NCBI GenBank assembly: GCA_023430725.1
Contig: JAEYZD010000125.1
Coordinates: forward strand, 1 to 32,868
Length of the DNA: 32,868 nucleotides
Source of the DNA: Bacteroidota bacterium
GTDB taxonomy: Bacteria > Bacteroidota > Bacteroidia > Bacteroidales > VadinHA17
Direction of reading: 5' to 3'
Both the position numbers and the translations under genes were made by a program. A model generated the notes under the pieces. That model had not been told where the DNA came from. It saw nothing but the letters and a program-made list of their open reading frames with translations, and made no database searches. Positions 1 to 8,652 of this stretch are shown here, one piece after another. Each line of letters begins with the position of its first letter. The stretch's first letter is position 1.

Positions 1-1
1 G

Positions 2-874
2 CTCTGGGATTACCAGGTGCCAACACCTCCGTACCTCTACTCTTCAATTACCTCGAACGTAGGTGTGATGGACAATCACGGTCTTGAGGTCCTTGTTCAG
101 GGAACACCCGTTGTACGCCCTGACTTCAACTGGATGACCGGGGTTACATATTCCACCAACAAGAACAAGCTGGTATCACTCTCAAATGATCAGTTCCAGA
201 CAACAAACGACTTCTTTTACTCAGGTCATACCGGCGAACCGATCCAGCAGACTACACACATTGTGAAGATCGGAGACCAGATAGGTAACTTCTATGGCTG
301 GAAATCGGTTGACATCACTGACGCTGGTATCTGGATCGTTGAGAACGCTGAAGGCGAGCATGTTCCCATCACCGAATCAACCCAGGACGACAGGCAGGTA
401 CTCGGCAACGGTCTTCCCAAGCACTATCTCGGATGGAACAACTCATTCAGGTACAAGAACTTTGACCTTGAGCTCAACATGAGGGGTGCATTTGGTTTCC
501 AGATCCTCAATTTCCAGAGGATGTATTACGAGAATCCGCGAATCTATCAGTACAACATGCTTGAGAGTGCATTTGACAAGGTTTACGGCAAGGCAAGGCT
601 TACATATGACCTGGCTTACGTCAGCTATTATGTTGAGGACGGTGACTACTGGAAAATCGACAACATGACCCTCGGTTATACCTTCAAGCTCCCGAACAGG
701 AACTATGTCAAGAATGCACGCGTGTATGCATCCGGACTGAACCTTTACACCCTGACAGGTTACAAGGGCATTGATCCCGAAGTTAACCGCATCGGCCTCA
801 ACCCTGGAAATGATGAAAGGGACAAGTATCCTACGACCAGGACATTTACACTGGGTGTGAATCTTACTTTCTAA
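2..874 (+). CDS. SusC-like TonB-dependent outer-membrane transporter, C-terminal part (5' end outside window)
   Basis: The reading frame is open to the left edge of the window, so only the last ~291 residues are present. A GTG at 17 is internal, not a start. The fragment is the end of a SusC-type beta-barrel: alternating aromatic/polar strands, a YWKIDNMTLGYTF segment, a GLNLYTLTGYKGIDPEVN segment, and a C-terminal strand ending in TLGVNLTF, typical of the last barrel strand recognised by the Bam machinery. SusC proteins import oligosaccharides across the outer membrane using TonB energy and work as a complex with a SusD lipoprotein. The SusD gene follows 18 bp downstream of this stop. The substrate cannot be read from this fragment. 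The identification is secure; the full length is unknown. Confidence 0.95.
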   Translation, partial: LWDYQVPTPPYLYSSITSNVGVMDNHGLEVLVQGTPVVRPDFNWMTGVTYSTNKNKLVSLSNDQFQTTNDFFYSGHTGEPIQQTTHIVKIGDQIGNFYGWKSVDITDAGIWIVENAEGEHVPITESTQDDRQVLGNGLPKHYLGWNNSFRYKNFDLELNMRGAFGFQILNFQRMYYENPRIYQYNMLESAFDKVYGKARLTYDLAYVSYYVEDGDYWKIDNMTLGYTFKLPNRNYVKNARVYASGLNLYTLTGYKGIDPEVNRIGLNPGNDERDKYPTTRTFTLGVNLTF

Positions 875-892
875 TGATAAAATATGACAGCA

Positions 893-2476
893 ATGAAAAA
901 GCAATTCAATAAGTACATTGGCGGTCTGGTGATACTCGTTGCACTTGTTGCGGGTTCGTGTACCGATCTATCGGAGACGGTATATTCCGAGCTTCTTGCA
1001 GAACAGTTTGTTCCGACGGAGAAGGACATCCCGGCAATTATTGCACCTGTATACACCGGCATGCGCGGCATGATGGCAGGATGGCAGGGTATGTTTGACC
1101 TGCAGGAAGAGCCGGCAGATCAGATTGTTACTCCTGCCCGTCCCAACGGATGGTATGACGGAGGTACATACCACAGGATGCACAAGCATACCTGGACTCC
1201 CACCCAGTGGCAGCCCCAGAACCTCTGGAACAACTGCTACAGGGGTATAAACACTGCAAACAGGGTCATCTACCAGATTGAATCAGGTGAGATTCCCATG
1301 GAGGCAGGCAAGGAAAACCTTCTCGCTGAACTCAGGGCAGTAAGGGCTTATTATTACTCGGTTCTGCTTGATACTCACGGTAATGTTCCAATAGTTGATG
1401 ACTACAAGGATGTTGAGCTTCCGGAACAGGCTACCCGCCAGCAGGTCTATGATTTCGTGGTGAGCGAATTCACGGCAGCGATGCCATTGCTTACCGAGAC
1501 AGTTGACAAAACCACCTACGGCCGTTTCACAAAATGGGCTGCCAAGGCAACTCTCGCAAGGGTTTATCTCAATGCTGAGGTTTATACGGGTACCCCGCAG
1601 TGGGCACTCTGCATAAGCGAGTGCAATGACATAATCGCAGGAACCAAGTTCCAGCTTGACACCTACTACCGTGACATCTTCAAAACAGCAAATGAGAACT
1701 CGAAGGAGATAATCTTTGCCGTACCTTATGATGAGACGAAGGCTACAGGCTGGCAGATCCACATGAAGACCCTTGACCCGCTCAGCAGGCTTGTCTTCAA
1801 GATGGAAGCACAGCCCTGGGGCGGCAACTGTGCCGTTCCGCAGTGGATTGACACCTATGATGCCGATGACCAGAGACTCAAGGATACATGGATCATGGGA
1901 CCCCAGTACAATCCTGACAACGGCAATCTCGTGATTGATTATGTCAAGAGAGTAAAGGACATTGACCTGGCTGCCTCAAACGAAGGCTACCGTATTGGAA
2001 AATACGAGATCAAAATAGGTGCTAAGGCTGCTCTCAGTAATGATTATGTTGTATTCCGTTATGCCGACGTTCTGATGATGAAGGCCGAATGCCTCCTCAG
2101 GACCGGTCATGAAGGTGATGCGGCGCTGATAGTATCTGATGTCAGGGCCCGCTCTTTCAGGGCCAACCCGGCTAAAGCCACCGTCACCGGAGCACAGTTG
2201 CTTGAGGGAAGCTCCTACAACTACGGTTTCGTGGTTAACGGTGAGGTGACCGAGGCAGAAGGCGGCGCCGACATTCAGTACGGAAGGTTCCTTGATGAAC
2301 TTGGCTGGGAATTTGCAGCCGAGGGCAGAAGAAGGACCGACCTGATCAGGTTCGGTGTGTTCCACACAAAGACATGGTTCAACCACAGGCCCACGAGCAT
2401 CGAGAAGGCACTCTTCCCGATACCCCAGGCCGAGATCAACAAGAACCCGAACCTTGACCAGAACCCCAGCTACTAA
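893..2476 (+). CDS. SusD/RagB-like surface glycan-binding lipoprotein (pair 1)
   Basis: I chose the ATG at 893 over the in-frame ATG at 884 because it gives a compact signal peptide (MKKQFNKY, then a hydrophobic stretch) ending in lipobox VAGSC, with Cys23 as the lipidated residue. Acidic residues soon after the Cys (CTDLSE) fit surface export. The ~528-residue protein has SusD hallmarks: an RGINTANRVIYQIE helix, LRAVRAYYYSVLLDTHGNVPIV, FRYADVLMMKAECLLRTG, FAAEGRRRTDLIRFG, and the classic tail FPIPQAEINKNPNLDQNPSY. SusD proteins bind glycan at the surface and act as the lid on the SusC barrel. It follows the truncated SusC directly, so the two form pair 1. The tail is canonical, unlike the third SusD in this window. 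Confidence 0.96.
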   Translation: MKKQFNKYIGGLVILVALVAGSCTDLSETVYSELLAEQFVPTEKDIPAIIAPVYTGMRGMMAGWQGMFDLQEEPADQIVTPARPNGWYDGGTYHRMHKHTWTPTQWQPQNLWNNCYRGINTANRVIYQIESGEIPMEAGKENLLAELRAVRAYYYSVLLDTHGNVPIVDDYKDVELPEQATRQQVYDFVVSEFTAAMPLLTETVDKTTYGRFTKWAAKATLARVYLNAEVYTGTPQWALCISECNDIIAGTKFQLDTYYRDIFKTANENSKEIIFAVPYDETKATGWQIHMKTLDPLSRLVFKMEAQPWGGNCAVPQWIDTYDADDQRLKDTWIMGPQYNPDNGNLVIDYVKRVKDIDLAASNEGYRIGKYEIKIGAKAALSNDYVVFRYADVLMMKAECLLRTGHEGDAALIVSDVRARSFRANPAKATVTGAQLLEGSSYNYGFVVNGEVTEAEGGADIQYGRFLDELGWEFAAEGRRRTDLIRFGVFHTKTWFNHRPTSIEKALFPIPQAEINKNPNLDQNPSY

Positions 2477-2514
2477 CGGCAGGGATTCAGGTAAGGAGAA
2501 GGTATAATTCAGGT

Positions 2515-2560
2515 GGCCACTGAGTGGCCTTGAGGGTGCGGGATTACCTCCCGCACCCTC
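2515..2560 (+). terminator. Tandem hairpins between susD1 and the plug-only gene
   Basis: Two adjacent perfect stems lie in the 106-bp gap. The first is GGCCAC/GTGGCC (2515-2520 and 2524-2529, loop TGA). The second is an 11-bp stem GAGGGTGCGGG/CCCGCACCCTC (2532-2542 and 2550-2560, 7-nt loop). After the second comes TTCACCTTTA, not a clean U-tract. It could be an intrinsic terminator or an RNA-stabilising/attenuating structure that lowers expression of the downstream small gene. The stems are seen directly; the role is inferred. Confidence 0.6.
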
Positions 2561-2582
2561 TTCACCTTTAAATGAATGCATT

Positions 2583-3248
2583 ATGAGAAAGTTGTCCGTT
2601 ATTGTTCTTCTGGTGCTTGGGACCGTTGCAACCCGGGGTCAGGATATTGAGATCTCCGGAAAGGTCAGATGTTTCAACAGGTATCCGCTCCGGAATGTGG
2701 CCATATCCGCAGGAAAATCAGCAGAGTCAGTCAAAACCGATACTGCAGGCCTGTTTACCGTTGTCCTTGAGAAGGGAGACAGGCTTTCATTTAGTGCAGA
2801 GGGCTTCGAACCCTTCAGCTTCAGGCCACAGGGGAGCGACACGGTGACTGTAAACCTGGTCTTCAGGGGCAGGGAAAAGGATGTGAACGTTGCTATCGGT
2901 AATGGCTACATCCGTAAGGAGGACCTCACTTTTGCAGTGTCAAACCTTCAGCAGTACAACAGTGAATTCTCCAACTATTCAAGCATCTATGACCTGCTTC
3001 GTGGCAGGTTCCCGGGAGTGGAGGTCATAAATACCCCGGCGGGCCAGGCAATACAGGTCAGAGGCACCAATTCGCTCACACTGGCCGGGGAGCCTCTGTT
3101 TATCGTTGATGGCATTCCGGTCGATGACATCTCTTCACTTGAACCGGTGAATATCAAATCGATAAACGTGCTGAAGGATGCTTCAGCCGCCTATTACGGC
3201 ACCCGTGGCACCAATGGGGTCATCGTAATTGAAACCAACCTGAGGTAA
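2583..3248 (+). CDS. Stand-alone carboxypeptidase-regulatory-like plus TonB-receptor plug protein (no barrel)
   Basis: This 221-residue protein starts with a Sec signal peptide (MRKLSVIVLLVLGTVATRG, cleavage probably before QD). Residues ~22-92 form a carboxypeptidase-D regulatory-like beta-sandwich, as at the N-terminus of SusC proteins (GKVRCFNRYPLRNVAI, TDTAGLFTV). Residues ~105-221 are a SusC plug: YDLLRGRFPGVEV, IQVRGTNSLTLAGEPLFIVDG, INVLKDASAAYYGTRGTNG, VIVIETNLR. The gene stops exactly where the barrel would begin in a full SusC (compare VVIVNTKRG in the 3708 gene). It has NVAIGNGY where the TonB box (VVVVGYG) would be. No barrel coding follows in any frame, so it looks like a genuine short protein and not a frameshifted receptor. 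It lies between pair 1 and pair 2. The role is unknown; it could be periplasmic and interact with TonB or with a barrel. Confidence 0.88.
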   Translation: MRKLSVIVLLVLGTVATRGQDIEISGKVRCFNRYPLRNVAISAGKSAESVKTDTAGLFTVVLEKGDRLSFSAEGFEPFSFRPQGSDTVTVNLVFRGREKDVNVAIGNGYIRKEDLTFAVSNLQQYNSEFSNYSSIYDLLRGRFPGVEVINTPAGQAIQVRGTNSLTLAGEPLFIVDGIPVDDISSLEPVNIKSINVLKDASAAYYGTRGTNGVIVIETNLR

Positions 3249-3268
3249 AATTCCTGTTTAATCGCCCG

Positions 3269-3293
3269 CCGGGATTCCTTCCGGGACTTTTTC
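3269..3293 (+). terminator. Weak possible terminator after the plug-only gene
   Basis: A short stem CCGGGA/TTCCGG (3269-3274 and 3279-3284, one G-T pair, 4-nt loop) lies 20 bp after the stop codon and is followed by GGACTTTTT. It is small and the T-run is short and slightly offset, so this is a tentative call. Confidence 0.35.
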
Positions 3294-3707
3294 AGTCGCA
3301 CACCACTATTCGGAGGGCAAAAGTGCTCTTTTACACCTCCGGTTTTAATGCTTCCCATCCTTTTTCACGGCCGTCAGAGACTGGACGCGACACCGTCTGA
3401 CTCATGCCGGATTATGAATATATGAGGTGTTGAAGACACCGCCCGCCCCCGTTTAAATCGTTTGCAAAATATTTTTCCAAATCATAATCTATGTTAAAAA
3501 AAAGTTATAAATTGCATAAGGAAGCACAAGTGTAATTTTTACATTAAATAAATTTAAAACCGGATGAGAACACCGTTTTTTCTTCTGTTTAAAAGTGTAA
3601 GAAATACACCTAAGTGGGATGCCGGATAGCGGGATTTGTTTTTAATGTATTGATATTCAGTAAGAACAAAATAATAACACCCTATTAATCTAACCAACCT
3701 CATTAAA
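3294..3707 (+). promoter_or_regulatory. AT-rich leader before the transport operon
   Basis: With the terminator region, this makes a 459-bp stretch without a convincing gene. It becomes strongly AT-rich from ~3450 and includes an A8 run at ~3496. The best promoter-like pair I can see is ATTG (3511-3514), an 18-nt spacer and TAATTTTT (3533-3540). This is one base off the Bacteroidota -7 consensus TAnnTTTG, with an imperfect -33 TTTG. A small inverted repeat GTGTA-n5-TACAC (3595-3609) could be an operator. The length and composition fit a regulated promoter with a long 5' leader for the SusC gene at 3708. No specific regulator site is recognised, and no regulator gene lies in the window. Confidence 0.4.
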
Positions 3708-6700
3708 ATGAAACCAGACTTTATCACAAAGGTGCGTTTGCATGCCTGGATGTGTCTGTTTCTCCTGCTGCCTCTTACAGCTGCAGGGCAACAGATTACT
3801 GTCACAGGTACGGTAGTTGATGAATTTGGAGAAACCCTTCCAGGTGTTACTGTAGTTGTTGAGGGAACAACCAGGGGGGTATCAACTGACATCGACGGAA
3901 AGTACAGTATCAATGCCTCCCCGGGCGAGGTCCTGGTCTTTTCATCCGTAGGGATGAACAACCAGAGAATCACAGTCGGGTCGCAGAATGTAATCAATGT
4001 AACACTTGTGGAGACAACTGCGGAGATTGAATCCGTTGTTGTTGTAGGCTACGGTGTGCAGAAGAAGGAGACGGTTGTGGGAGCTGTGTCCCAGATCTCC
4101 GGTGAAAGACTGAAGGACATCAAGATGGGCGGTGCCGTAGAGAACTCGCTGCAGGGCATTCTGCCCGGCATGGTGGTTCTCATGCAGGACGCCACACCCG
4201 GTGAAGAGTCCAAGTCTATCACAATGCAGATCAGGGCGGGAGCCTCAATGGGCAGCAACTCACCGCTGATCCTTGTTGATGGTGTGGAGCGTCCGTTCAC
4301 GAACCTTGACCCTGAGGAGATTTCATCGATCTCCATCCTGAAGGATGCCTCCGCCACAGCGGTGTATGGTGTCAAGGGCGCCAACGGCGTTGTGATAGTC
4401 AACACCAAGAGAGGAAGCGAGGGAGCGCTGCAGCTCGACTTTACGGCTGAGACCTCACTCAAGATGGCCACACGTCTTCCTGAGTACATGAACTCATATG
4501 AGACAATGCTTCTCAGGAACGAGGCATACAAAAACGACGGCAAGTGGTCAAGCCTCATCTCCGACGAGGCGCTCGAGCATTACCGCACCGGTGATTCACC
4601 ATATCTCTATCCTGATTTTGACTGGATGGATTTCTATTTCAAACCGGCATTTGACCAGAACTACAACATAAATGCAAGGGGTGGCAACGCCTTTGTCAAA
4701 TACTTCGTCTCACTGGGTTACCTGAATGAGTCGGACATCTTTGATGTTGGCAGCATCTTCCCCTATAAGTTCGAGAAGAAGGATGCATCGTACTGGCATA
4801 ACCGTTACACCTTCAGGAACAACCTCGACTTCAACCTGACCAAATCGACGAAACTGACAGTCAACCTGGCAGGTAATATAAAGGTATGGAACAAGCCCGT
4901 GGATGACTATACCCAGGAGCAGTGGTATGAGGCAGTGACGGCATTGCCCTACTATCCGGCAGAGGCGCTGGAACAGTTCCCGGATGACAGGATACCTTAT
5001 GATCAGGACGGCATCCGCTACTTTGAGAATCCCCAGCAGGGTGAGGTCAGGCTCATGTGGATTGGCGGAATGGGTTTCAGGCGCAACAAGAGCAACGGTG
5101 TTGCCACTGACGTCAACCTGGAACAGAAGCTCGACTTCATAACCGAAGGACTTTCTGCCTCCGTTTTCTACTCGTTCAACAATAACAACGAATATCGGAA
5201 GGAGTATCCTCTTGATTACCTCTTCGGATACTATCTCAATCCTGCCGACTCTACCTGGTCAAGGTACACCAACTGGCAGGTCCTTGATTACGACACCCCG
5301 CAGCCGAAGCTGATCACCTCCCGCAATGAGTCGCTGCAGAGCGCCAGCAGGAGCGTATACTACAAGGGACAGCTTGACTATGCAAGGAGTTTCGGTCGTC
5401 ACAACGTGACCGGTGTTGGCGTTTTCAGCCGCAGGCAGTACCGTGGCATCTCCAGTTTCCCCTCATATGAGGAGAACTGGGTCGCACGTGGTACCTATAA
5501 CTATAATGAGAAATACCTCTTCGAAGCGAGTGTGGCTTACACCGGTTCGGAAAAATTTGCTCCCGGCCTCCGCTTTGGTGCATTCCCTTCATTTGCACTG
5601 GGATGGGTAGGATCAGAGGAAGGCTTCTGGAAAGACAAGATGCCCTGGTTCAACTACTTCAAGACCCGCTTCTCATGGGGTATGGTAGGTAGTGACGCCG
5701 GAATAGCCAGGTGGCTCTATATCTCAGAATATACCAACGGCAGTGATTCACAGGGTTTCGGTTATCCGATGACATGGTATCCGAGCATCCAGGAAGGAAC
5801 CATACCCGTTACCGATGCAACATGGGAGACAGCCCAGAAGGCCAACCTCGGGTTTGAGATGGGATTCTTCAAGAACAAGATAACCCTTAATGTTGACCTT
5901 TATGATGAGCACCGCAGGGACATCCTGCAGACCAGAAGGTCAGTACCCTCATGGGTAGGTGTTTCTTCAATATCCGGTAACAGCGGTGAGACAAAGGCTC
6001 ACGGTGTGGAAGTGGAGCTTGGTTACAATCACAGCTTCTCGCGTGACTTCACAATCCAGCTCAGGGGTATCATGTCAGCCAACGAGAGCCGCGTGGTCTC
6101 CTATGACGAGCCTGATGCCAAACCAGCCAACATCTCGCTTGAAGGCAAGCCGGTTGGAGTTGCACAGCGAATGGGCGGTTACACACCTGCTTCAGCTATC
6201 CAGGATGGCGGATTCTACCAGAGTTTTGACGAGCTGTTCATGTGGCCGCTTGCTTCAGGCCCACAGCCTATAGTTGGTGATTTCAAATACATTGACTACA
6301 ACGGTGACGGATTTGTGAATGATCTTGACAGGATCGTTCCCCGCAACCCGTACGTGCCCGCATTTACATGGGGCGCCAACCTGGCTGCAATATACAAGAA
6401 CCTGACAATGAGGGTTGATTTTTACGGGATCGGTTCAACAACCTATGCCATGAGACAGGGTGGTATGTTCTACCTCTATCCCTTCACCCAGAACAAGGAT
6501 AATGCAATGACGGCGCATGCCAACCACTGGACTCCTGACAACAGGAATGCCGAATGGCCTGCAGTCCATGCAATGGCAACCGACCAGTACAACTACCTGG
6601 GCAACGAGTTCTCAATAGTTGACGGCCGTTACACCAGGCTCAAGAACGTCGCAATCAGCTACAGGCTTGAGAACGATCCTCTCCAGAAGGTCGGTATCCG

Positions 6701-6851
6701 TCAGGTGGACCTGACCCTTACCGGGACGAACCTGGCCACATGGACCCCCTTCAAGCTAGGGGGTGATCCCGAGGGCTTCAACTCCGGGGTTGACTTCGGA
6801 GCATACCCGATGATGAAAAGGTTCACATTCGAGGTGAGGATGACATTCTAA
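3708..6851 (+). CDS. SusC-like TonB-dependent outer-membrane transporter (pair 2)
   Basis: A full-length 1047-residue SusC-type importer. Residues 1-~27 are a Sec signal ending LTAAG before QQ. Residues ~30-108 are the carboxypeptidase-regulatory-like domain (VTGTVVDEFGETLPGVTVVV, DIDGKYSI). A TonB-box-like SVVVVGYG is at 109-116. The plug follows with LILVDGVERPF, ISILKDASATAVYGVKGAN and VVIVNTKRG. The rest is the barrel, with a late Asp-rich turn (DYNGDGFVNDLD) common in SusC proteins, ending FTFEVRMTF. There is no N-terminal STN signalling domain, so it is unlikely to signal to an anti-sigma factor. The cognate SusD starts 12 bp downstream. It is the first gene of a tight block running to 15228 and follows a long AT-rich leader. 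Import of oligosaccharide is the family role; an arabinose-rich substrate is inferred from the enzymes downstream. Confidence 0.97.
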   Translation: MKPDFITKVRLHAWMCLFLLLPLTAAGQQITVTGTVVDEFGETLPGVTVVVEGTTRGVSTDIDGKYSINASPGEVLVFSSVGMNNQRITVGSQNVINVTLVETTAEIESVVVVGYGVQKKETVVGAVSQISGERLKDIKMGGAVENSLQGILPGMVVLMQDATPGEESKSITMQIRAGASMGSNSPLILVDGVERPFTNLDPEEISSISILKDASATAVYGVKGANGVVIVNTKRGSEGALQLDFTAETSLKMATRLPEYMNSYETMLLRNEAYKNDGKWSSLISDEALEHYRTGDSPYLYPDFDWMDFYFKPAFDQNYNINARGGNAFVKYFVSLGYLNESDIFDVGSIFPYKFEKKDASYWHNRYTFRNNLDFNLTKSTKLTVNLAGNIKVWNKPVDDYTQEQWYEAVTALPYYPAEALEQFPDDRIPYDQDGIRYFENPQQGEVRLMWIGGMGFRRNKSNGVATDVNLEQKLDFITEGLSASVFYSFNNNNEYRKEYPLDYLFGYYLNPADSTWSRYTNWQVLDYDTPQPKLITSRNESLQSASRSVYYKGQLDYARSFGRHNVTGVGVFSRRQYRGISSFPSYEENWVARGTYNYNEKYLFEASVAYTGSEKFAPGLRFGAFPSFALGWVGSEEGFWKDKMPWFNYFKTRFSWGMVGSDAGIARWLYISEYTNGSDSQGFGYPMTWYPSIQEGTIPVTDATWETAQKANLGFEMGFFKNKITLNVDLYDEHRRDILQTRRSVPSWVGVSSISGNSGETKAHGVEVELGYNHSFSRDFTIQLRGIMSANESRVVSYDEPDAKPANISLEGKPVGVAQRMGGYTPASAIQDGGFYQSFDELFMWPLASGPQPIVGDFKYIDYNGDGFVNDLDRIVPRNPYVPAFTWGANLAAIYKNLTMRVDFYGIGSTTYAMRQGGMFYLYPFTQNKDNAMTAHANHWTPDNRNAEWPAVHAMATDQYNYLGNEFSIVDGRYTRLKNVAISYRLENDPLQKVGIRQVDLTLTGTNLATWTPFKLGGDPEGFNSGVDFGAYPMMKRFTFEVRMTF

Positions 6852-6863
6852 CCAGGAAAAAAG

Positions 6864-8624
6864 ATGAAAATGAAAAGGATTACAATATTACTTATCTCGG
6901 TAGCCCTTATTTTCCAGGGATGTGAAGAGTACCTTGATAAGGTGCAGGATTCTACCGGAATGGATGAGGAGCAGGTCTTCACTGACTACAACAACTTCCG
7001 CAAGTTCCAGGACAGAATGTACAGGGATATGCACAACTATCTCGCAGACTATGATTACGGGATGATTGCTGCAATGTGCGACGAGGGTTATACCGAGTCG
7101 GCGCAGTGGGAAACGATGGGTGTGGTTCAGTCAGGAGACTGGATCCGTGCCTACAGTACGGCACAGGCTCTTCAGTTCTCCTCTGTATGGAGGGCATGGC
7201 AGAGTATCCGCATAGCGAACATATGCCTTCAGAAGCTGCCCATGCTCGAGGGCAACGCCACTCCTCAGCAGATGAACCAGCTGGAAGGCCAGGCGCTCTT
7301 CATGAGGGCATGGTATTATTATGAGTTTCTTATCCGTCAGGGCGGGATGCCTTATCTTACTGAGCCTCTGGGCGGATCTGACAACTATGCGTTACCGCGT
7401 CTCTCTTTCCATGAGACTGCAATTAAGATTGCAGAAGACTGTGATGCAGCTGCCGCACTCCTGCCTGACAAGTGGGATATGGCTAACATCGGAAGACCGA
7501 CTAAGGGTGCAGCCATGGCTATAAAGGCTTCAGCGCTGCTCTTTGATGCAAGCCCGACAAACAACACGTCGAATGATGCCACTTATTGGACTGCAGCAGC
7601 GCAGGCAGCATGGGATCTCATCGAGTATTCACAGAGTACCGGTACCTTTAAGCTGATGCCTTCAAAGGGCACAGATGAGGTGACATACATGTCTCCGGGT
7701 GGTGTTCAGACAATCACCTATCCGAGCGGTTTTGACAGCATCTTCATGTATACTCCCTACAATGACGAGATCATCTGGGAATTCTATGAGGCAGTCACTT
7801 CAGGCAGCCAGTTCAGCACCTTTACAATAGCAAGCCTCGCAGAAGGAGGGATCATTCAGGGTTACAGCCCTTCACAGAACATAGTTGACCTGTTTGAGAC
7901 CAAGAACGGCCTGGCAATTCAGGATGACCCTGAGTATGATGCCCAGAATCCCTATATAAACAGGGATCCGCGCTTCTATCACAGCATTCTCTTCAACCGT
8001 GAACGCTGGACCAGCGGAACAGATCTTTACCTTGAGCTGTTCAACGGCGGTCGTGACCGTGCCAGCGGTGATCTTGTTCACTTCTCATATACAGGTTATC
8101 TCGCCCGCAAATTCTGGGGCAAGAACGTAGACCTGTGGTCAGGTGCTTCAGCCCCTTTCACGCATACAATATTCTTCAGGTATGCTGATATCCTTCTCAT
8201 GTATGCCGAGGCTGCCAATGAGATAGGCGGTCCGAACTACACCCTTCCCGGTGCCACCATGTCAGCCGTACAGGCTGTCAACAAGGTCAGGGAGCGTATG
8301 CTCATGCCAGGTGTTCACACAATGTACCTTGCAAGCAAGGAGAGTTTCCGGCAGAGGATAAAGAACGAGAGGGCAGTGGAGCTCTATCTTGAGGGCAAGC
8401 GTTTCTTCGATCTTTCAAGATGGGGTGATGCACACAAGATGCAGCATAAGCAGCTCTACGGTGTGGATCTCATCGAGAACCCGGGCAGACCTACGGGATA
8501 CAACATTACCCGTACCGCTCTTCCGGTGGTGACACTGACATTTGAGCAGAAACATTACAAGTGGCCCATACCGCTGAGTGATGCCCTGATGTTCAAGGAG
8601 TTCACACAGAACCCGGGTTGGTGA
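6864..8624 (+). CDS. SusD/RagB-like surface glycan-binding lipoprotein (pair 2)
   Basis: This 586-residue lipoprotein has the signal MKMKRITILLISVALIFQGC with lipidated Cys20 followed by EEYLD; the acidic residues fit surface display. SusD features include QALFMRAWYYYEFLIRQGG, FFRYADILLMYAEAANEIGG, a VELYLEGKRFFDLSRWGD helix, and the canonical tail KWPIPLSDALMFKEFTQNPGW. It lies 12 bp after the pair-2 SusC and 28 bp before the next SusC, so co-transcription is likely. Its role is to bind the glycan and gate the SusC barrel. No inserted accessory domain is seen, unlike in the SusD of pair 3. Confidence 0.96.
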   Translation: MKMKRITILLISVALIFQGCEEYLDKVQDSTGMDEEQVFTDYNNFRKFQDRMYRDMHNYLADYDYGMIAAMCDEGYTESAQWETMGVVQSGDWIRAYSTAQALQFSSVWRAWQSIRIANICLQKLPMLEGNATPQQMNQLEGQALFMRAWYYYEFLIRQGGMPYLTEPLGGSDNYALPRLSFHETAIKIAEDCDAAAALLPDKWDMANIGRPTKGAAMAIKASALLFDASPTNNTSNDATYWTAAAQAAWDLIEYSQSTGTFKLMPSKGTDEVTYMSPGGVQTITYPSGFDSIFMYTPYNDEIIWEFYEAVTSGSQFSTFTIASLAEGGIIQGYSPSQNIVDLFETKNGLAIQDDPEYDAQNPYINRDPRFYHSILFNRERWTSGTDLYLELFNGGRDRASGDLVHFSYTGYLARKFWGKNVDLWSGASAPFTHTIFFRYADILLMYAEAANEIGGPNYTLPGATMSAVQAVNKVRERMLMPGVHTMYLASKESFRQRIKNERAVELYLEGKRFFDLSRWGDAHKMQHKQLYGVDLIENPGRPTGYNITRTALPVVTLTFEQKHYKWPIPLSDALMFKEFTQNPGW

Positions 8625-8652
8625 TAAGGATATACTGATCATATAGAGAAAG

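Noticed and set aside
2583..3248. Plug-only gene as a frameshifted full SusC
   Set aside because: No barrel-like coding follows in any frame; the next 459 bp are AT-rich leader and the next gene begins with its own signal peptide.
3635..3665. Second promoter candidate starting at TTTG 3635
   Set aside because: The sequence about 20 bp downstream (TAAGAACA) does not match TAnnTTTG.
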